Shown here: piece by piece, positions 17,123 through 24,927 of the stretch
Layout: the number at the start of each line of letters is the position of its first letter
Position numbering within the stretch: the first letter of the stretch is position 1
Source of the DNA: CADCVT01 sp036389485
GTDB taxonomy: Bacteria > Actinomycetota > Thermoleophilia > Solirubrobacterales > Solirubrobacteraceae
Reading direction: 5' to 3'
Assembly (NCBI GenBank): GCA_036389485.1
Contig: DASVPR010000040.1
Location: 124,001 to 188,000 of the forward strand
Length of the DNA stretch: 64,000 nt
The notes under the pieces: generated by a model
The model's database searches: none
The model's input: only the letters and a program-made list of their open reading frames with translations
What the model was told of the DNA's origin: nothing
Position numbers and translations under genes: made by a program

Positions 17123-17506
17123 TCAGGGATGGCCGTACGCGCGCACGGCGCGCCGGCCGCGGACGCAGACGACGAGTCCGCCGCCGTTCGGGTCGTCCTC
17201 GTCGACCGCGACGTTGCGCTGCGTGCAGCGGAACCTGCGGATCCGGATCGGCCCGGTCGTCGCGTCCGAGCGCAGGAACCCGCGCACGACCCGCCGAGCC
17301 TCGGCGCACGCCGTCCGCTTCGCCTTGATGTGGCGGTAGAACCCACCACCGCGCTCCCCGTTCGGGCCGAAGGTGCCCGAGCACGAGCGGTAGCCCGGCG
17401 GTGTGATGCGAGGATCGAAGGCGGCGGCGCTCGCCGCGGCGGACGAAGCCAGGACCGCCCCGAGCAGCACCGCGCGCAGCAGCGAAGACACCGACACGAC
17501 GCGCAC
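17123..17506 (-). CDS. Small secreted four-Cys protein, unknown
   Basis: A 127-residue protein I do not recognise. A GTG at 17506 gives a compact signal peptide (about 1-29, LLRAVLLGAVLASSAAASAAA). The mature part is about 98 residues with four Cys (RSCSGT, RTACAEARR, RFRCTQRN, LVVCVRG), suggesting two disulfides. Residues such as GGFYRHIKAKRTAC and the RGFLR helix make it basic. Longer in-frame starts read through the palindromic repeat array upstream and look artificial. The array lies 38 bp before the start codon. Confidence 0.65.
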   Translation of the reverse strand: MRVVSVSSLLRAVLLGAVLASSAAASAAAFDPRITPPGYRSCSGTFGPNGERGGGFYRHIKAKRTACAEARRVVRGFLRSDATTGPIRIRRFRCTQRNVAVDEDDPNGGGLVVCVRGRRAVRAYGHP

Positions 17507-17543
17507 GCTAATGCCTCGCGACGAAGCGAGCGATCCCGACGAC

Positions 17544-17647
17544 GTGCCTGGCACCGCAATGTTCACGTGCCTGGCACCGCAATGTTTACGTGCCTGGCAC
17601 CGCAATGTTTACGTGCCTGGCACCGCAATGTTTACGTGCCTGGCACC
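17544..17647. repeat. Five-copy 23-bp palindromic repeat array, family A
   Basis: GTGCCTGGCACC occurs at 17544, 17567, 17590, 17613 and 17636, an exact 23-bp period. The core is an 11-nt palindrome around a central T. The 11-nt spacers are GCAATGTTCAC once and GCAATGTTTAC three times. The array lies between the YciI-like gene and the four-Cys secreted protein gene. A second family A array is at 60940-61020, and the array at 18275-18379 shares the GCAATGT spacer core. Resembles repetitive extragenic palindrome clusters. Confidence 0.9.
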
Positions 17648-17693
17648 GCACCTCGGGAGCTCGGAGCTTCGGGGGTACGCCGCACGGCCGGAC

Positions 17694-17975
17694 CTAGAGG
17701 TCGCCGGTGACGTTGAGCCAGGACTCGACTCGCCAGGAGGTCACGAGGCCTTCGGTGACGTACGGGTCGATCCGGACCCACTCCTCTGGATCTCCCGTCT
17801 CGCGGAAGATGATGAGCGCGCCCGAGGGTGGGTCGCCCGTGGCGCCGCCGGCGACGGCGCGGCCGTCGGCGACCCACTCGCCGATGAGCCCGAGGTGCGC
17901 CGGGCGGAACGGCGCTCGGCGCTCGACGATGTCCTCGACGTAGTCGTAGAAGAGCAGCTTCAGGTGCTGGGCCAT
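17694..17975 (-). CDS. YciI-like (YCII-related domain) protein
   Basis: A 93-residue ferredoxin-like alpha/beta protein of the YCII family. The conserved His is in RPAHLGLIGEW and the conserved Asp in RIDPYVTEG, the pair proposed to be catalytic in the family; GALIIFRET is the central strand. Its biochemical role is generally unknown, with some relatives acting as small lyases or hydrolases. ATG 17975 is chosen because a TANNNT box (AAGCTA on the plus strand, 17983-17988) lies 7 nt upstream, fitting a leaderless start. Confidence 0.82.
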   Translation of the reverse strand: MAQHLKLLFYDYVEDIVERRAPFRPAHLGLIGEWVADGRAVAGGATGDPPSGALIIFRETGDPEEWVRIDPYVTEGLVTSWRVESWLNVTGDL

Positions 17976-18225
17976 GCACCGAAAGCTAGTCGTCAGAAGT
18001 GGGCGCGTCAGCACCAGAAGTGGGCAATCCGAACCGAGTAGTCCTCGCGTAGGAGGAAAGGTTCGTCCTTCAGACCGACGACATGGCGGACCGCAGAAGG
18101 CAGGCTACGCATCGTCAAACAACCCAAGACGCACAGCGTTGAGCAAGAGCCGGCGGCGCCTCACCTGAAAAGCCCCCAAGGCCCCGCGACCGCCCCGCCA
18201 AGTCCTCCGCCCCCTCTCCATCGGC

Positions 18226-18259
18226 CGGCCGGCCCGTCTCGCCCAGGACGGGCCGGCCG
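18226..18259. repeat. 13-bp perfect-stem hairpin
   Basis: Arms 18226-18238 and 18247-18259 (CGGCCGGCCCGTC and its complement) flank an 8-nt loop. It lies in gene-free DNA, 250 bp upstream of the YciI-like start and 16 bp before the family B array, so it does not follow any gene end. It could be a terminator left from a lost gene or part of the repeat element. Confidence 0.55.
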
Positions 18260-18274
18260 CCTCCCTTGCGCGAG

Positions 18275-18379
18275 GGGGACTGTCCCCGCGACATGAAGGG
18301 GACTGTCCCCGCAATGTGAAGGGGACTGTCCCCGCAATGTGAAGGGGACTGTCCCCGGATTGTTAAGGGGACTGTCCCC
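18275..18379. repeat. Five-copy 23-bp palindromic repeat array, family B
   Basis: GGGGACTGTCCCC, a 13-nt palindrome around a central T, occurs at 18275, 18298, 18321, 18344 and 18367, an exact 23-bp period. The spacers are GCGACATGAA, GCAATGTGAA (twice) and GGATTGTTAA, so copies 2 and 3 carry the same GCAATGT core as family A. The array ends 77 bp before the start of the cupredoxin/PQQ fusion gene and could affect its expression. Confidence 0.9.
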
Positions 18380-18456
18380 CTGACTCGCGGTCACGCTTGA
18401 ACGGCCGCGTTTGCTTGCCGCAAGTGTCGGGAACGTGGCGCGTTGGGAGGGATTGG

Positions 18457-21400
18457 ATGCGCCGTCTTGTCCTCGGGCTGGCTCTGATCGCGTCGCTGGG
18501 CGTCGCGCCGTCCGCGCATGCGGCCGAGGGGCAGGCGTACGCGGCGGCGATGACGTACGCCACGCCGGTCGTCGCGCTGGCCAAGGGCGACACGCTGAAG
18601 TTCACGAACCTCGACCAGCTCGCCCAGCACGACCTCGCGTCGGACGACGGGAAGTTCCAGTCGGACCTCGTCTCCGCCGGGCAGTCCTCGCCCGTGCGCG
18701 GCGTCGAGAGCCTCCCGGCCGGCGCGTACCCCTTCCACTGCACGCTGCACACGTGGATGCGCGGGGTCGTGAACGTCGCGCCGGTGGGAACCGGCGGCGA
18801 CGGTGGTGCCGCCCCGCCGACGATGAACGACCTCAGCGGCGCCGGGAGCACGGGGAACGCCGCGCCCGACCCAATCGACCTCGCGCCCCAGGCCGAGGTC
18901 AAGCCGCTCGGCGACGGCGAGTGGCCCCTCTACGGCAAGGACCTCTTCAACAGCCGCGACGGGGGGAAGGCCGGGCCGGCGCCCGCGGACGTCCCGAGCC
19001 TCGGCCCGGTGTGGAGCTACTTCTCCCCGAAGGGCGACTTCACGGGCACGCCGGTCATCGCGCAGAACACGCTCGTGGCGGGCACGAACCAGGGCTGGGT
19101 CCACGCGCTCAACGCGACCACCGGCAAGGTCAAGTGGACCCGGAAGGTCAACGCGCCCGTGAACGGCACCGCGGCGATCGACGGCGACGTCGTCATCGTC
19201 CCCGTCGCCCAGACGCACAGCCCGCGCGTCGTCGCCCTCGACCTCCGGACCGGCCGCGTCCTCTGGGACCGCGTCATCGACGAGCAGAAGAACTCGGACG
19301 TCTACGGCAGCCCGACCGTCTTCGACGGCACCGTCTACATCGGTGTCTCGGCGCTCTTCGGCGAGACCGGCGACCCCGAGGTGAACGTCCGCGGCGCGGT
19401 GGTCGCGCTCGACGAACGGACAGGGCGGCCGAAGTGGAAGACCTACATGGTCCCGGACGGCCACGACGGCGGCTCCGTCTGGACGACCCCCGCAGTCGAC
19501 CCCAAGACGCGCCGCGTGTACGTCGGCACCGGCAACGCCTACCACGAGCCGGCGGCGAACACGACCGACTCGATGGTCGCGCTCGACGCCGACACCGGCG
19601 TCCTCCTCGACCACTTCCAGGCAACCGCGGACGACGTCTGGAACGGGACCGAGAACATCGTCGGCGCCGGCCCCGACTACGACTTCGGCGCCTCCCCGCA
19701 GCTCTTCAACGGCCCCGGCGGGAAGCGGCTCCTCGGCGAGGGCCAGAAGTCCGGCACCTACTGGGCCCTCGATCGCGAGACGATGGACCCGGTGTGGAGC
19801 GCGATGACGGCGCCGCCCGGCATCTTCATCGGCGGGATCATCGGCTCCACCGCGACGGACGGCGACCGCGTCTACGGCCCGGACACCGTCGGCGGCGAGC
19901 AGTGGGCGATCGACGAGGCGGGCGGCTACAGCTGGCTGAGCGCGGACGGCGGTCCGCTGCACTTCAACGCGACGACGGTCGCCAACGGCGTCGTCTACAA
20001 CACCGACATGACCGGGCACCTGAACGCCCGGGACGCCGCGACCGGCCTGCTGCTGAACAAGCTCCCGCTCGGCTCGCCGTCGTGGGCGGGCGTCGCGGTC
20101 GCGGGCGGCTCGGTCTTCACCGGGACCGGCACGCAGGGCGGCTCCGGCTACCTCGTCGCCTACCGCCCGCGCGCTGGGCTCGGGGACGGCGGGAACGCGA
20201 ACGAGGGTGACGAGCCGCGGTCCGAGCGCGTGCGGCGCGGCGAGTGCCAGCCCACCGACCGCGTGCGCCAGGGCCGCGCGACGAAGGCGCGCGGGAAGAA
20301 TGCACGGGCGAAGAAGCGGCGCGGGGCGGCGAAGCGGCGCGCGACGGCGAAGCGGCGCGTGAAGGCGAAGCGCGGGGCGAAGGCGAAGCGCAAGCGCCGC
20401 GCGACCGAGGAGCGCCGCCGCACCGACACCGTCGAGCGCAGGCGCTGCACGCCGCCGCCGGACGAGATCCCCGAGCCGTACGAGGACGAGCCGCACGCGC
20501 ACGCCGACCACTCGCACTCCGCGCCCCCGCAGGGCGGCGGCCTGACGAAGGGCGTGCTGCGCCGCGGCGACCGGTACGTCCCCAAGCCGCCCGGAACGAA
20601 GTCGAACTACACGTGGTACTTCGGCCCGTACACGGTCCCGCCCGGCCACGACATGAACCGCGCCGACATCGAGATCCCCGCGCAGAACGGCTTCATGGTC
20701 TCGGTCGAGCCCTCCATGCGCCGCGTCCAGGACCTCTCCGAGCCCTCGCACATGGAGGGCCACATCCACCACGCGCACTGGTTCGCCGCCGACCCCGGCA
20801 ACGAGGAGGACAACTACACCGGCGGCAACACCGAGTGGATCTTCGGCAACGGCGACGAGGAGACCAAGGGCGACTTCCAGGAGCGCTCCGCCGCCGACCC
20901 GAACGGCCCCGTCTACGGCCAGTACATCGAGCGCGGCAACCCGCAGCTGATGATCTACATGCTGCACAACAAGACGGCCGCGCCGCTCGAGGTCTACATC
21001 GTCCTCGACGTGACGTTCATCCACGGCAACGCGGAGCAGCTCAAGGAGGTCACCGGCCGCGAGCACCACGACGTCAGCGGCATCCTGTTCGGCCAGACCT
21101 ACGACGTCCCGCGCGACCCGAACGGCGACGGCGTCCACGAGTACGCGAAGGAGAGCGGCCGCGTCGAGGAGTGGACCTCGACCGTCGACGGCACCATCAT
21201 CGGCATGGGCGGCCACCTCCACCCCGGCGGCATCTCGCTGAAGGTCGAGAACTACGGCCAGAAGGACGACCCGTGCCCCGACGACGGCAAGGGCTACGGC
21301 GGGACGACGCTGTTCAACTCGGACGCGATCCCCCGTCAGGCGCCGCTCTCGGAGGACTTCCAGATGGAGGTCACGCACCCCGGCTTCCGCGCGCCGATCC

Positions 21401-22170
21401 GCAAGGGCGACCGCATTCGCATCAGCGCGACGTACGAGAACAAGGACCACGCCTGGTACGCGGTGATGGAGCACCTCGGCATCTACGTCGACGAGCAGCA
21501 GAAGCCCGAGGGCAAGTGCACGAAGAAGGTCATCGGCGTGCCCGACAGGCCGGCGGAGTCGACCGAGCAGCGCGTCGAGAAGCGCAAGAAGCGCGTGTGC
21601 AGGCAGGTGCGCGTGCGCGACAAGCGCAAGACCAGGTGCACGACGAAGGTCGTCCGCACGCGCGTCACGCGGAAGGTGACGACGCTGCCGATCGACCCCG
21701 AGGAGGGCGTGTTCAACCGCGCGTGGCGCTTCCATCCCGACCCGCTCTGCGGGCCGGAGTGGGGCCGGCCGTGCGACGTGCCGGAGAACGGCGAGCCGAA
21801 GAAGGTCGCGGCCAGGCAGGTGACGATCACGAACTTCGCCTACCAGCCGGGGAACCGGACGGCGGGCAGCAGCGCGCCGGGGGAGATCGCCACGATCAAG
21901 CAGGGCGAGTCGCTCGTCTTCGTCAACGGCGACCAGCCCGCGAACATCCGCCACTCGGTCACGACGTGCCCGTGGCCGTGCAACGGGCCGTACGTCGGCA
22001 ACTACCCGCTGCCGGACGGCCGGTGGGACTCGGGGACGCTCGGCTACGACGCGGTCGACGGCGGCAACCCGAACCCGCGGGCCGAGACGCCGAAGGACCT
22101 GCCGAAGGGCAAGTACGCGTTCTTCTGCCGCATCCACCCGTGGATGCGCGGCGCGTTCGCGGTCGAGTAG
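18457..22170 (+). CDS. Secreted cupredoxin-PQQ propeller-copper domain-cupredoxin fusion
   Basis: A 1237-residue exported protein. Signal peptide 1-22. Domain 1 (25-108) is a cupredoxin with type 1 copper ligands His58, Cys95, His98, Met101. Domain 2 (about 150-570) is a PQQ-type propeller like polyvinyl-alcohol dehydrogenases (GPDYDFGASPQLF, GHDGGSVWTTPAVD). A Lys/Arg-rich linker (590-665) and His-rich patch (HAHADHSHS) follow. Domain 3 (695-1015) has HIHHAHW (769-775), His837, GHLHPGG (920, 922) and Met1004, a His-His/His/His-x-His/Met order like type II copper monooxygenases. Domain 4 (1118-1237) is a second cupredoxin (His1166, Cys1224, His1227, Met1230). The order suggests an extracellular oxidase with built-in electron carriers; this is inference. 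ATG 18457 follows GGGAGGG. Confidence 0.85.
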   Translation: MRRLVLGLALIASLGVAPSAHAAEGQAYAAAMTYATPVVALAKGDTLKFTNLDQLAQHDLASDDGKFQSDLVSAGQSSPVRGVESLPAGAYPFHCTLHTWMRGVVNVAPVGTGGDGGAAPPTMNDLSGAGSTGNAAPDPIDLAPQAEVKPLGDGEWPLYGKDLFNSRDGGKAGPAPADVPSLGPVWSYFSPKGDFTGTPVIAQNTLVAGTNQGWVHALNATTGKVKWTRKVNAPVNGTAAIDGDVVIVPVAQTHSPRVVALDLRTGRVLWDRVIDEQKNSDVYGSPTVFDGTVYIGVSALFGETGDPEVNVRGAVVALDERTGRPKWKTYMVPDGHDGGSVWTTPAVDPKTRRVYVGTGNAYHEPAANTTDSMVALDADTGVLLDHFQATADDVWNGTENIVGAGPDYDFGASPQLFNGPGGKRLLGEGQKSGTYWALDRETMDPVWSAMTAPPGIFIGGIIGSTATDGDRVYGPDTVGGEQWAIDEAGGYSWLSADGGPLHFNATTVANGVVYNTDMTGHLNARDAATGLLLNKLPLGSPSWAGVAVAGGSVFTGTGTQGGSGYLVAYRPRAGLGDGGNANEGDEPRSERVRRGECQPTDRVRQGRATKARGKNARAKKRRGAAKRRATAKRRVKAKRGAKAKRKRRATEERRRTDTVERRRCTPPPDEIPEPYEDEPHAHADHSHSAPPQGGGLTKGVLRRGDRYVPKPPGTKSNYTWYFGPYTVPPGHDMNRADIEIPAQNGFMVSVEPSMRRVQDLSEPSHMEGHIHHAHWFAADPGNEEDNYTGGNTEWIFGNGDEETKGDFQERSAADPNGPVYGQYIERGNPQLMIYMLHNKTAAPLEVYIVLDVTFIHGNAEQLKEVTGREHHDVSGILFGQTYDVPRDPNGDGVHEYAKESGRVEEWTSTVDGTIIGMGGHLHPGGISLKVENYGQKDDPCPDDGKGYGGTTLFNSDAIPRQAPLSEDFQMEVTHPGFRAPIRKGDRIRISATYENKDHAWYAVMEHLGIYVDEQQKPEGKCTKKVIGVPDRPAESTEQRVEKRKKRVCRQVRVRDKRKTRCTTKVVRTRVTRKVTTLPIDPEEGVFNRAWRFHPDPLCGPEWGRPCDVPENGEPKKVAARQVTITNFAYQPGNRTAGSSAPGEIATIKQGESLVFVNGDQPANIRHSVTTCPWPCNGPYVGNYPLPDGRWDSGTLGYDAVDGGNPNPRAETPKDLPKGKYAFFCRIHPWMRGAFAVE

Positions 22171-22171
22171 C

Positions 22172-22744
22172 TCACGGGCCGAAGTAGTCGACGGCCTCGG
22201 CCGGGGCGCCCGCGACGAGCGTGTACGCCGGCACGGGCTCGCGGACGACGCTGTTCGCGCCGACGACGGCGCGCGTCCCCACGTCCGCGAGGATCACCGA
22301 GCTCGAGTGGATCTGCGCGTCGTCGGAGATCGTGATCGGGTGGTACTTGTAGCCCTGCTCGAGGAACGGGATCGTGACGTCGCGGAACCGGTGCGTCGCG
22401 TCGTACACCCCGCAGTTGAACCCGATCCCGCACCGCTCCCCGATCGCGATCGACCGCGAGCACGCGAGGATCACGTTGTAGGTCAGATACGAGCCGTTCC
22501 CGATGGTCACACGGCCGTCGCCGACGATCTCGACGCGGCAGTTGCGGCGGAACTCGCAGTCGTCGCCGACGATCAGCGTCCCGTTGCCGGGGATGTCGAC
22601 GCTGAAGCCGGGGCCGACGTAGACGCGGCGGCCGAAGCGGATCGTCGCGTCGGGGTGGCGGAAGATCACCCAGCGCTGGCGCAGCAGCGACATCAGGCGC
22701 CGCCCGACCCGGTACTCGAAGCGATGCGCCAGCCGGCCGATCAC
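22172..22744 (-). CDS. Left-handed beta-helix (hexapeptide repeat) acyltransferase
   Basis: A 190-residue transferase of the LbH superfamily, which O- or N-acetylates sugars. Hexapeptide repeats run from about residue 35 to 175 (VYVGPGFSVDIPGNG, VTIGNGSYL, IAIGERCGIGFN, AVVGANSVV). The catalytic-type His is in YDATHRFRD, and the closing segment VAGAPAEAV is typical of WbbJ/maltose acetyltransferase relatives. GTG 22744 overlaps the stop of the upstream glycosyltransferase by 4 bp (GTGA), so the two are coupled and the enzyme probably decorates the glycan made by this locus. Confidence 0.88.
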   Translation of the reverse strand: MIGRLAHRFEYRVGRRLMSLLRQRWVIFRHPDATIRFGRRVYVGPGFSVDIPGNGTLIVGDDCEFRRNCRVEIVGDGRVTIGNGSYLTYNVILACSRSIAIGERCGIGFNCGVYDATHRFRDVTIPFLEQGYKYHPITISDDAQIHSSSVILADVGTRAVVGANSVVREPVPAYTLVAGAPAEAVDYFGP

Positions 22745-24198
22745 GCCGCGGCGACGAGCTCGCCGTAGAGCGCCTCGACCTCCGCGACGTGCGACGCCAT
22801 CGTCTGCACGTGCTCGTCGCGGCGCTCGCGGACGGAGCGCCGCAGCCGCTCGACCTCGGCCGGGTCGTCGACGAGGCGCGCCATGATCGCCGCCAGCTCC
22901 TCCGCGCCCGCTGAGCGGTTGAGCCAGCCGGTCTCCCCCTCGATCACGTACTCGGGGATGCCGCCGAGCGCGCTGCCGATCAGGGGCAGGCCCGAGGCGA
23001 GCATCTCGATCCCGACGAACCCGTGCGCCTCCTCCCACACCGACGGGACGAGGCCGACGTCGCCGTCCGCCAGCTCGAAGTCGAGCTTCTGGCGCCGGTG
23101 CATCCCGCCCCACACGAGCGACGGCTCGGCCTCGACCGTCTCGCGGAGGGACGGGGCGATGTCGCCGACCGCCCTGACTCGGTAGCGGCCACGCAGGCCG
23201 GCCGCATCGAGCCGGCGGACGGCGTCGACGAGGACCTCCGAGCCCTTCGTCGGGGTGCTGAGCGCGCCGACGGTCACGAACGTCAGCGGCGACCCGGGCT
23301 CGGCGCCGCGGCGCGGGCGCAGCCCGTCGAAGTGGGGCTGGGAGAGGCGCTGGACGACGATGCGCGCAGGGTCGACGCCGAGCTGCGCGTAGATGTCACC
23401 CAATCGGCGGGAGGGCGCGATCAGGCGGTCGCAGCGGTTCAGGCGCTCGACGTTGACGTCGCGGCGGCGCTGGTAGTCGGCGGGCGGGGCGACGAACCCG
23501 CCGTTCGCGCCGCCGGCCGCCGGGACGTCGCCCGCGTGCAGCGGCCGGCTGCCGAGCGCCGCGAGCGTGCCGCGGATCACCGGCTGGCGCGCGCGCCGCG
23601 CGAGCGTCGCCAGCCGCGGATGGGCGCGCTTGATCCGCTTCAGCTCGTAGCGCATCGTGGCCTCGACGAGGTGGCCGTCGCCCTCCGGGGCCGAGGCGCA
23701 GTTGCGCGCGCAGTCCTCCCCCACGTCGCGGCGCAGGCAGCGGCGGCCGTCGCCGCGCACGAGCCGCACGGTCGCGCACAGCGGCGCGTAGTCGTAGAGC
23801 CCCATCACGACGCGCGCACCCGCGTCGCGGGCCTGCTCGATGAGCGACGACGTCAGGCCCGCGAGCTCGTGCACGTGCACGAGCTGCGGGCGCGTCTCCC
23901 GCAGCGCCGTCGCGAACAGCCGCTCGACCGCGGGCTCCGCGAGGTCGCGCAGCGGGTACCGGGTGCCGGCGGTCCAGTGCGGCGCGTTCGGCGAGGACAG
24001 GACCTCTAGCATCGGCAGCCCGTCGCTGTCCCAGCGGCGCAGCCGCGGGCGCCGCAGCTTCGGGTAGTGACGGCCGGCGAAGAAGTACGCGACGTCGTGC
24101 CCGGCCTCGAGCTGCGCGCGCATCAGCGCGTCGGAGTAGAGGGTCAGGCCGCAAGGGCGCAGGTCCGCGAAGTCCCTCCCGATGTGCAGAACCCGCAC
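22741..24198 (-). CDS. Glycosyltransferase family 4 (GT-B)
   Basis: A 485-residue cytoplasmic glycosyltransferase. The N-terminal Rossmann half opens MRVLHIGRDFADLRPCGLTLY; HVHELAGLTSSLI marks the acceptor side. An unusual insert with four Cys (LCATVRLVRGDGRRCLRRD, DCARNC) lies near 140-165. The C-terminal half has the donor-binding segment TVGALSTPTKGSEVLVDAV and the EX7E-type stretch HGFVGIEMLASGLPLIGS. GTG 24198 is chosen: a TACACT -10 box ends 7 nt upstream. Coupled to the acyltransferase downstream and divergent from a methyltransferase only 24 bp away. Sugar specificity unknown. Confidence 0.88.
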   Translation of the reverse strand: MRVLHIGRDFADLRPCGLTLYSDALMRAQLEAGHDVAYFFAGRHYPKLRRPRLRRWDSDGLPMLEVLSSPNAPHWTAGTRYPLRDLAEPAVERLFATALRETRPQLVHVHELAGLTSSLIEQARDAGARVVMGLYDYAPLCATVRLVRGDGRRCLRRDVGEDCARNCASAPEGDGHLVEATMRYELKRIKRAHPRLATLARRARQPVIRGTLAALGSRPLHAGDVPAAGGANGGFVAPPADYQRRRDVNVERLNRCDRLIAPSRRLGDIYAQLGVDPARIVVQRLSQPHFDGLRPRRGAEPGSPLTFVTVGALSTPTKGSEVLVDAVRRLDAAGLRGRYRVRAVGDIAPSLRETVEAEPSLVWGGMHRRQKLDFELADGDVGLVPSVWEEAHGFVGIEMLASGLPLIGSALGGIPEYVIEGETGWLNRSAGAEELAAIMARLVDDPAEVERLRRSVRERRDEHVQTMASHVAEVEALYGELVAAA

Positions 24199-24205
24199 GG
24201 CGGCG

Positions 24206-24215
24206 AGTGTACCTT
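24206..24215. promoter_or_regulatory. Overlapping divergent -10 boxes, leaderless on both sides
   Basis: In the 24-bp gap between the GT4 gene (start 24198, minus) and the methyltransferase (start 24223, plus), the minus strand has TACACT (24206-24211) and the plus strand TACCTT (24210-24215). Both fit TANNNT and both lie exactly 7 nt from their start codon. The gap is too short for leaders with ribosome sites. Confidence 0.5.
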
Positions 24216-24222
24216 TGGCCCG

Positions 24223-24924
24223 GTGCGCGGGACCTACTACGACCAGTACTGGTCGGCGCCGCGCACGCCGCGGTACGAGCCCGAGCCGGAGCTGCGCGCG
24301 CTGCTGCTCGAGCATGCGGGCGGCGCGCGGGTGCTCGACGTCGGCTGCGGGGCGGCGAACGGCTACGCGCCGGAGGTGGCGGCCGTCGCCGCGTCGTACC
24401 TCGGCGTCGACGTCTCCGAGCGCGCGGTGGCGCTGGCGCGCGAGCGGGGGCTCGAGGCGCAGGTGGTCGAGGACGCCGCGCAGCTGCCGTTCGGCGACGC
24501 GAGCTTCGACGTCGCGGTGTGCGTCGAGGTCCTCGAGCACCTCTTCCGGCCGGACGACGCCGTCGCGGAGATCCGCCGCGTGCTGCGCCCGGGGGGCCGG
24601 CTCGTCGCCTCGGCGCCGAACGCCGCGTACTGGCGGCTGCGGCTGTTCGCGCTGCGCGGCACCTGGCACCCGCACGGCGACGAGCTCGCGCTGGAGCAGC
24701 CCTGGCGCGACCCGCACATCCGCTTCTTCACGTGCGCGACGATGGAGCGGATGCTGCGCTCGGTCGGCTTCCGCGACGTCGTCGTCGGCGCCCACGGCGG
24801 GCGCTTCCGCGACCATCTGACGACGAGGCCGACCGCCTTCGGCCGCAGCGGCCTGTATGCCGCGCTCGAGCGCCGCCGCCCAGCGCTCCTCGGCGCGACG
24901 CTGCACGCGGTGGCGGTGCGCTGA
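24223..24924 (+). CDS. Class I SAM-dependent methyltransferase
   Basis: A 233-residue Methyltransf_11-type enzyme. The SAM site is VLDVGCGAANGYAPEV (about 37-52), followed by the acidic ribose-binding strand YLGVDVSERAVALA, motif II VAVCVEVLEHLF and LRPGGRLVASAPN. The C-terminal third (FFTCATMERMLRSVGF) resembles sugar or lipid methyltransferases of surface-glycan loci. GTG 24223 is the first plausible start after the divergent promoter. It ends 3 bp before the next methyltransferase, forming a two-gene unit. Confidence 0.88.
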   Translation: MRGTYYDQYWSAPRTPRYEPEPELRALLLEHAGGARVLDVGCGAANGYAPEVAAVAASYLGVDVSERAVALARERGLEAQVVEDAAQLPFGDASFDVAVCVEVLEHLFRPDDAVAEIRRVLRPGGRLVASAPNAAYWRLRLFALRGTWHPHGDELALEQPWRDPHIRFFTCATMERMLRSVGFRDVVVGAHGGRFRDHLTTRPTAFGRSGLYAALERRRPALLGATLHAVAVR

Positions 24925-24927
24925 GCC

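Larger units (their letters stand above)
17976..18456. other. Gene-free 481-bp region with repeats and a hairpin
   Basis: No plausible coding sequence is visible; short open frames are Arg/Ser-rich and lack start signals. Contents in order: an 11-bp direct repeat CAGAAGTGGGC (17994-18004 and 18015-18025), a less GC-rich stretch to about 18150, a 13-bp-stem hairpin (18226-18259), the family B repeat array (18275-18379) and the ribosome site GGGAGGG of the following gene (about 18446). It may be a remnant or landing site of mobile DNA, but no transposase fragment is recognisable. Confidence 0.6.

Noticed and set aside
17544..18379. CRISPR array reading of the 23-bp repeats.
   Set aside because: The spacers are nearly identical and only 10-11 nt long, and there are no cas genes.
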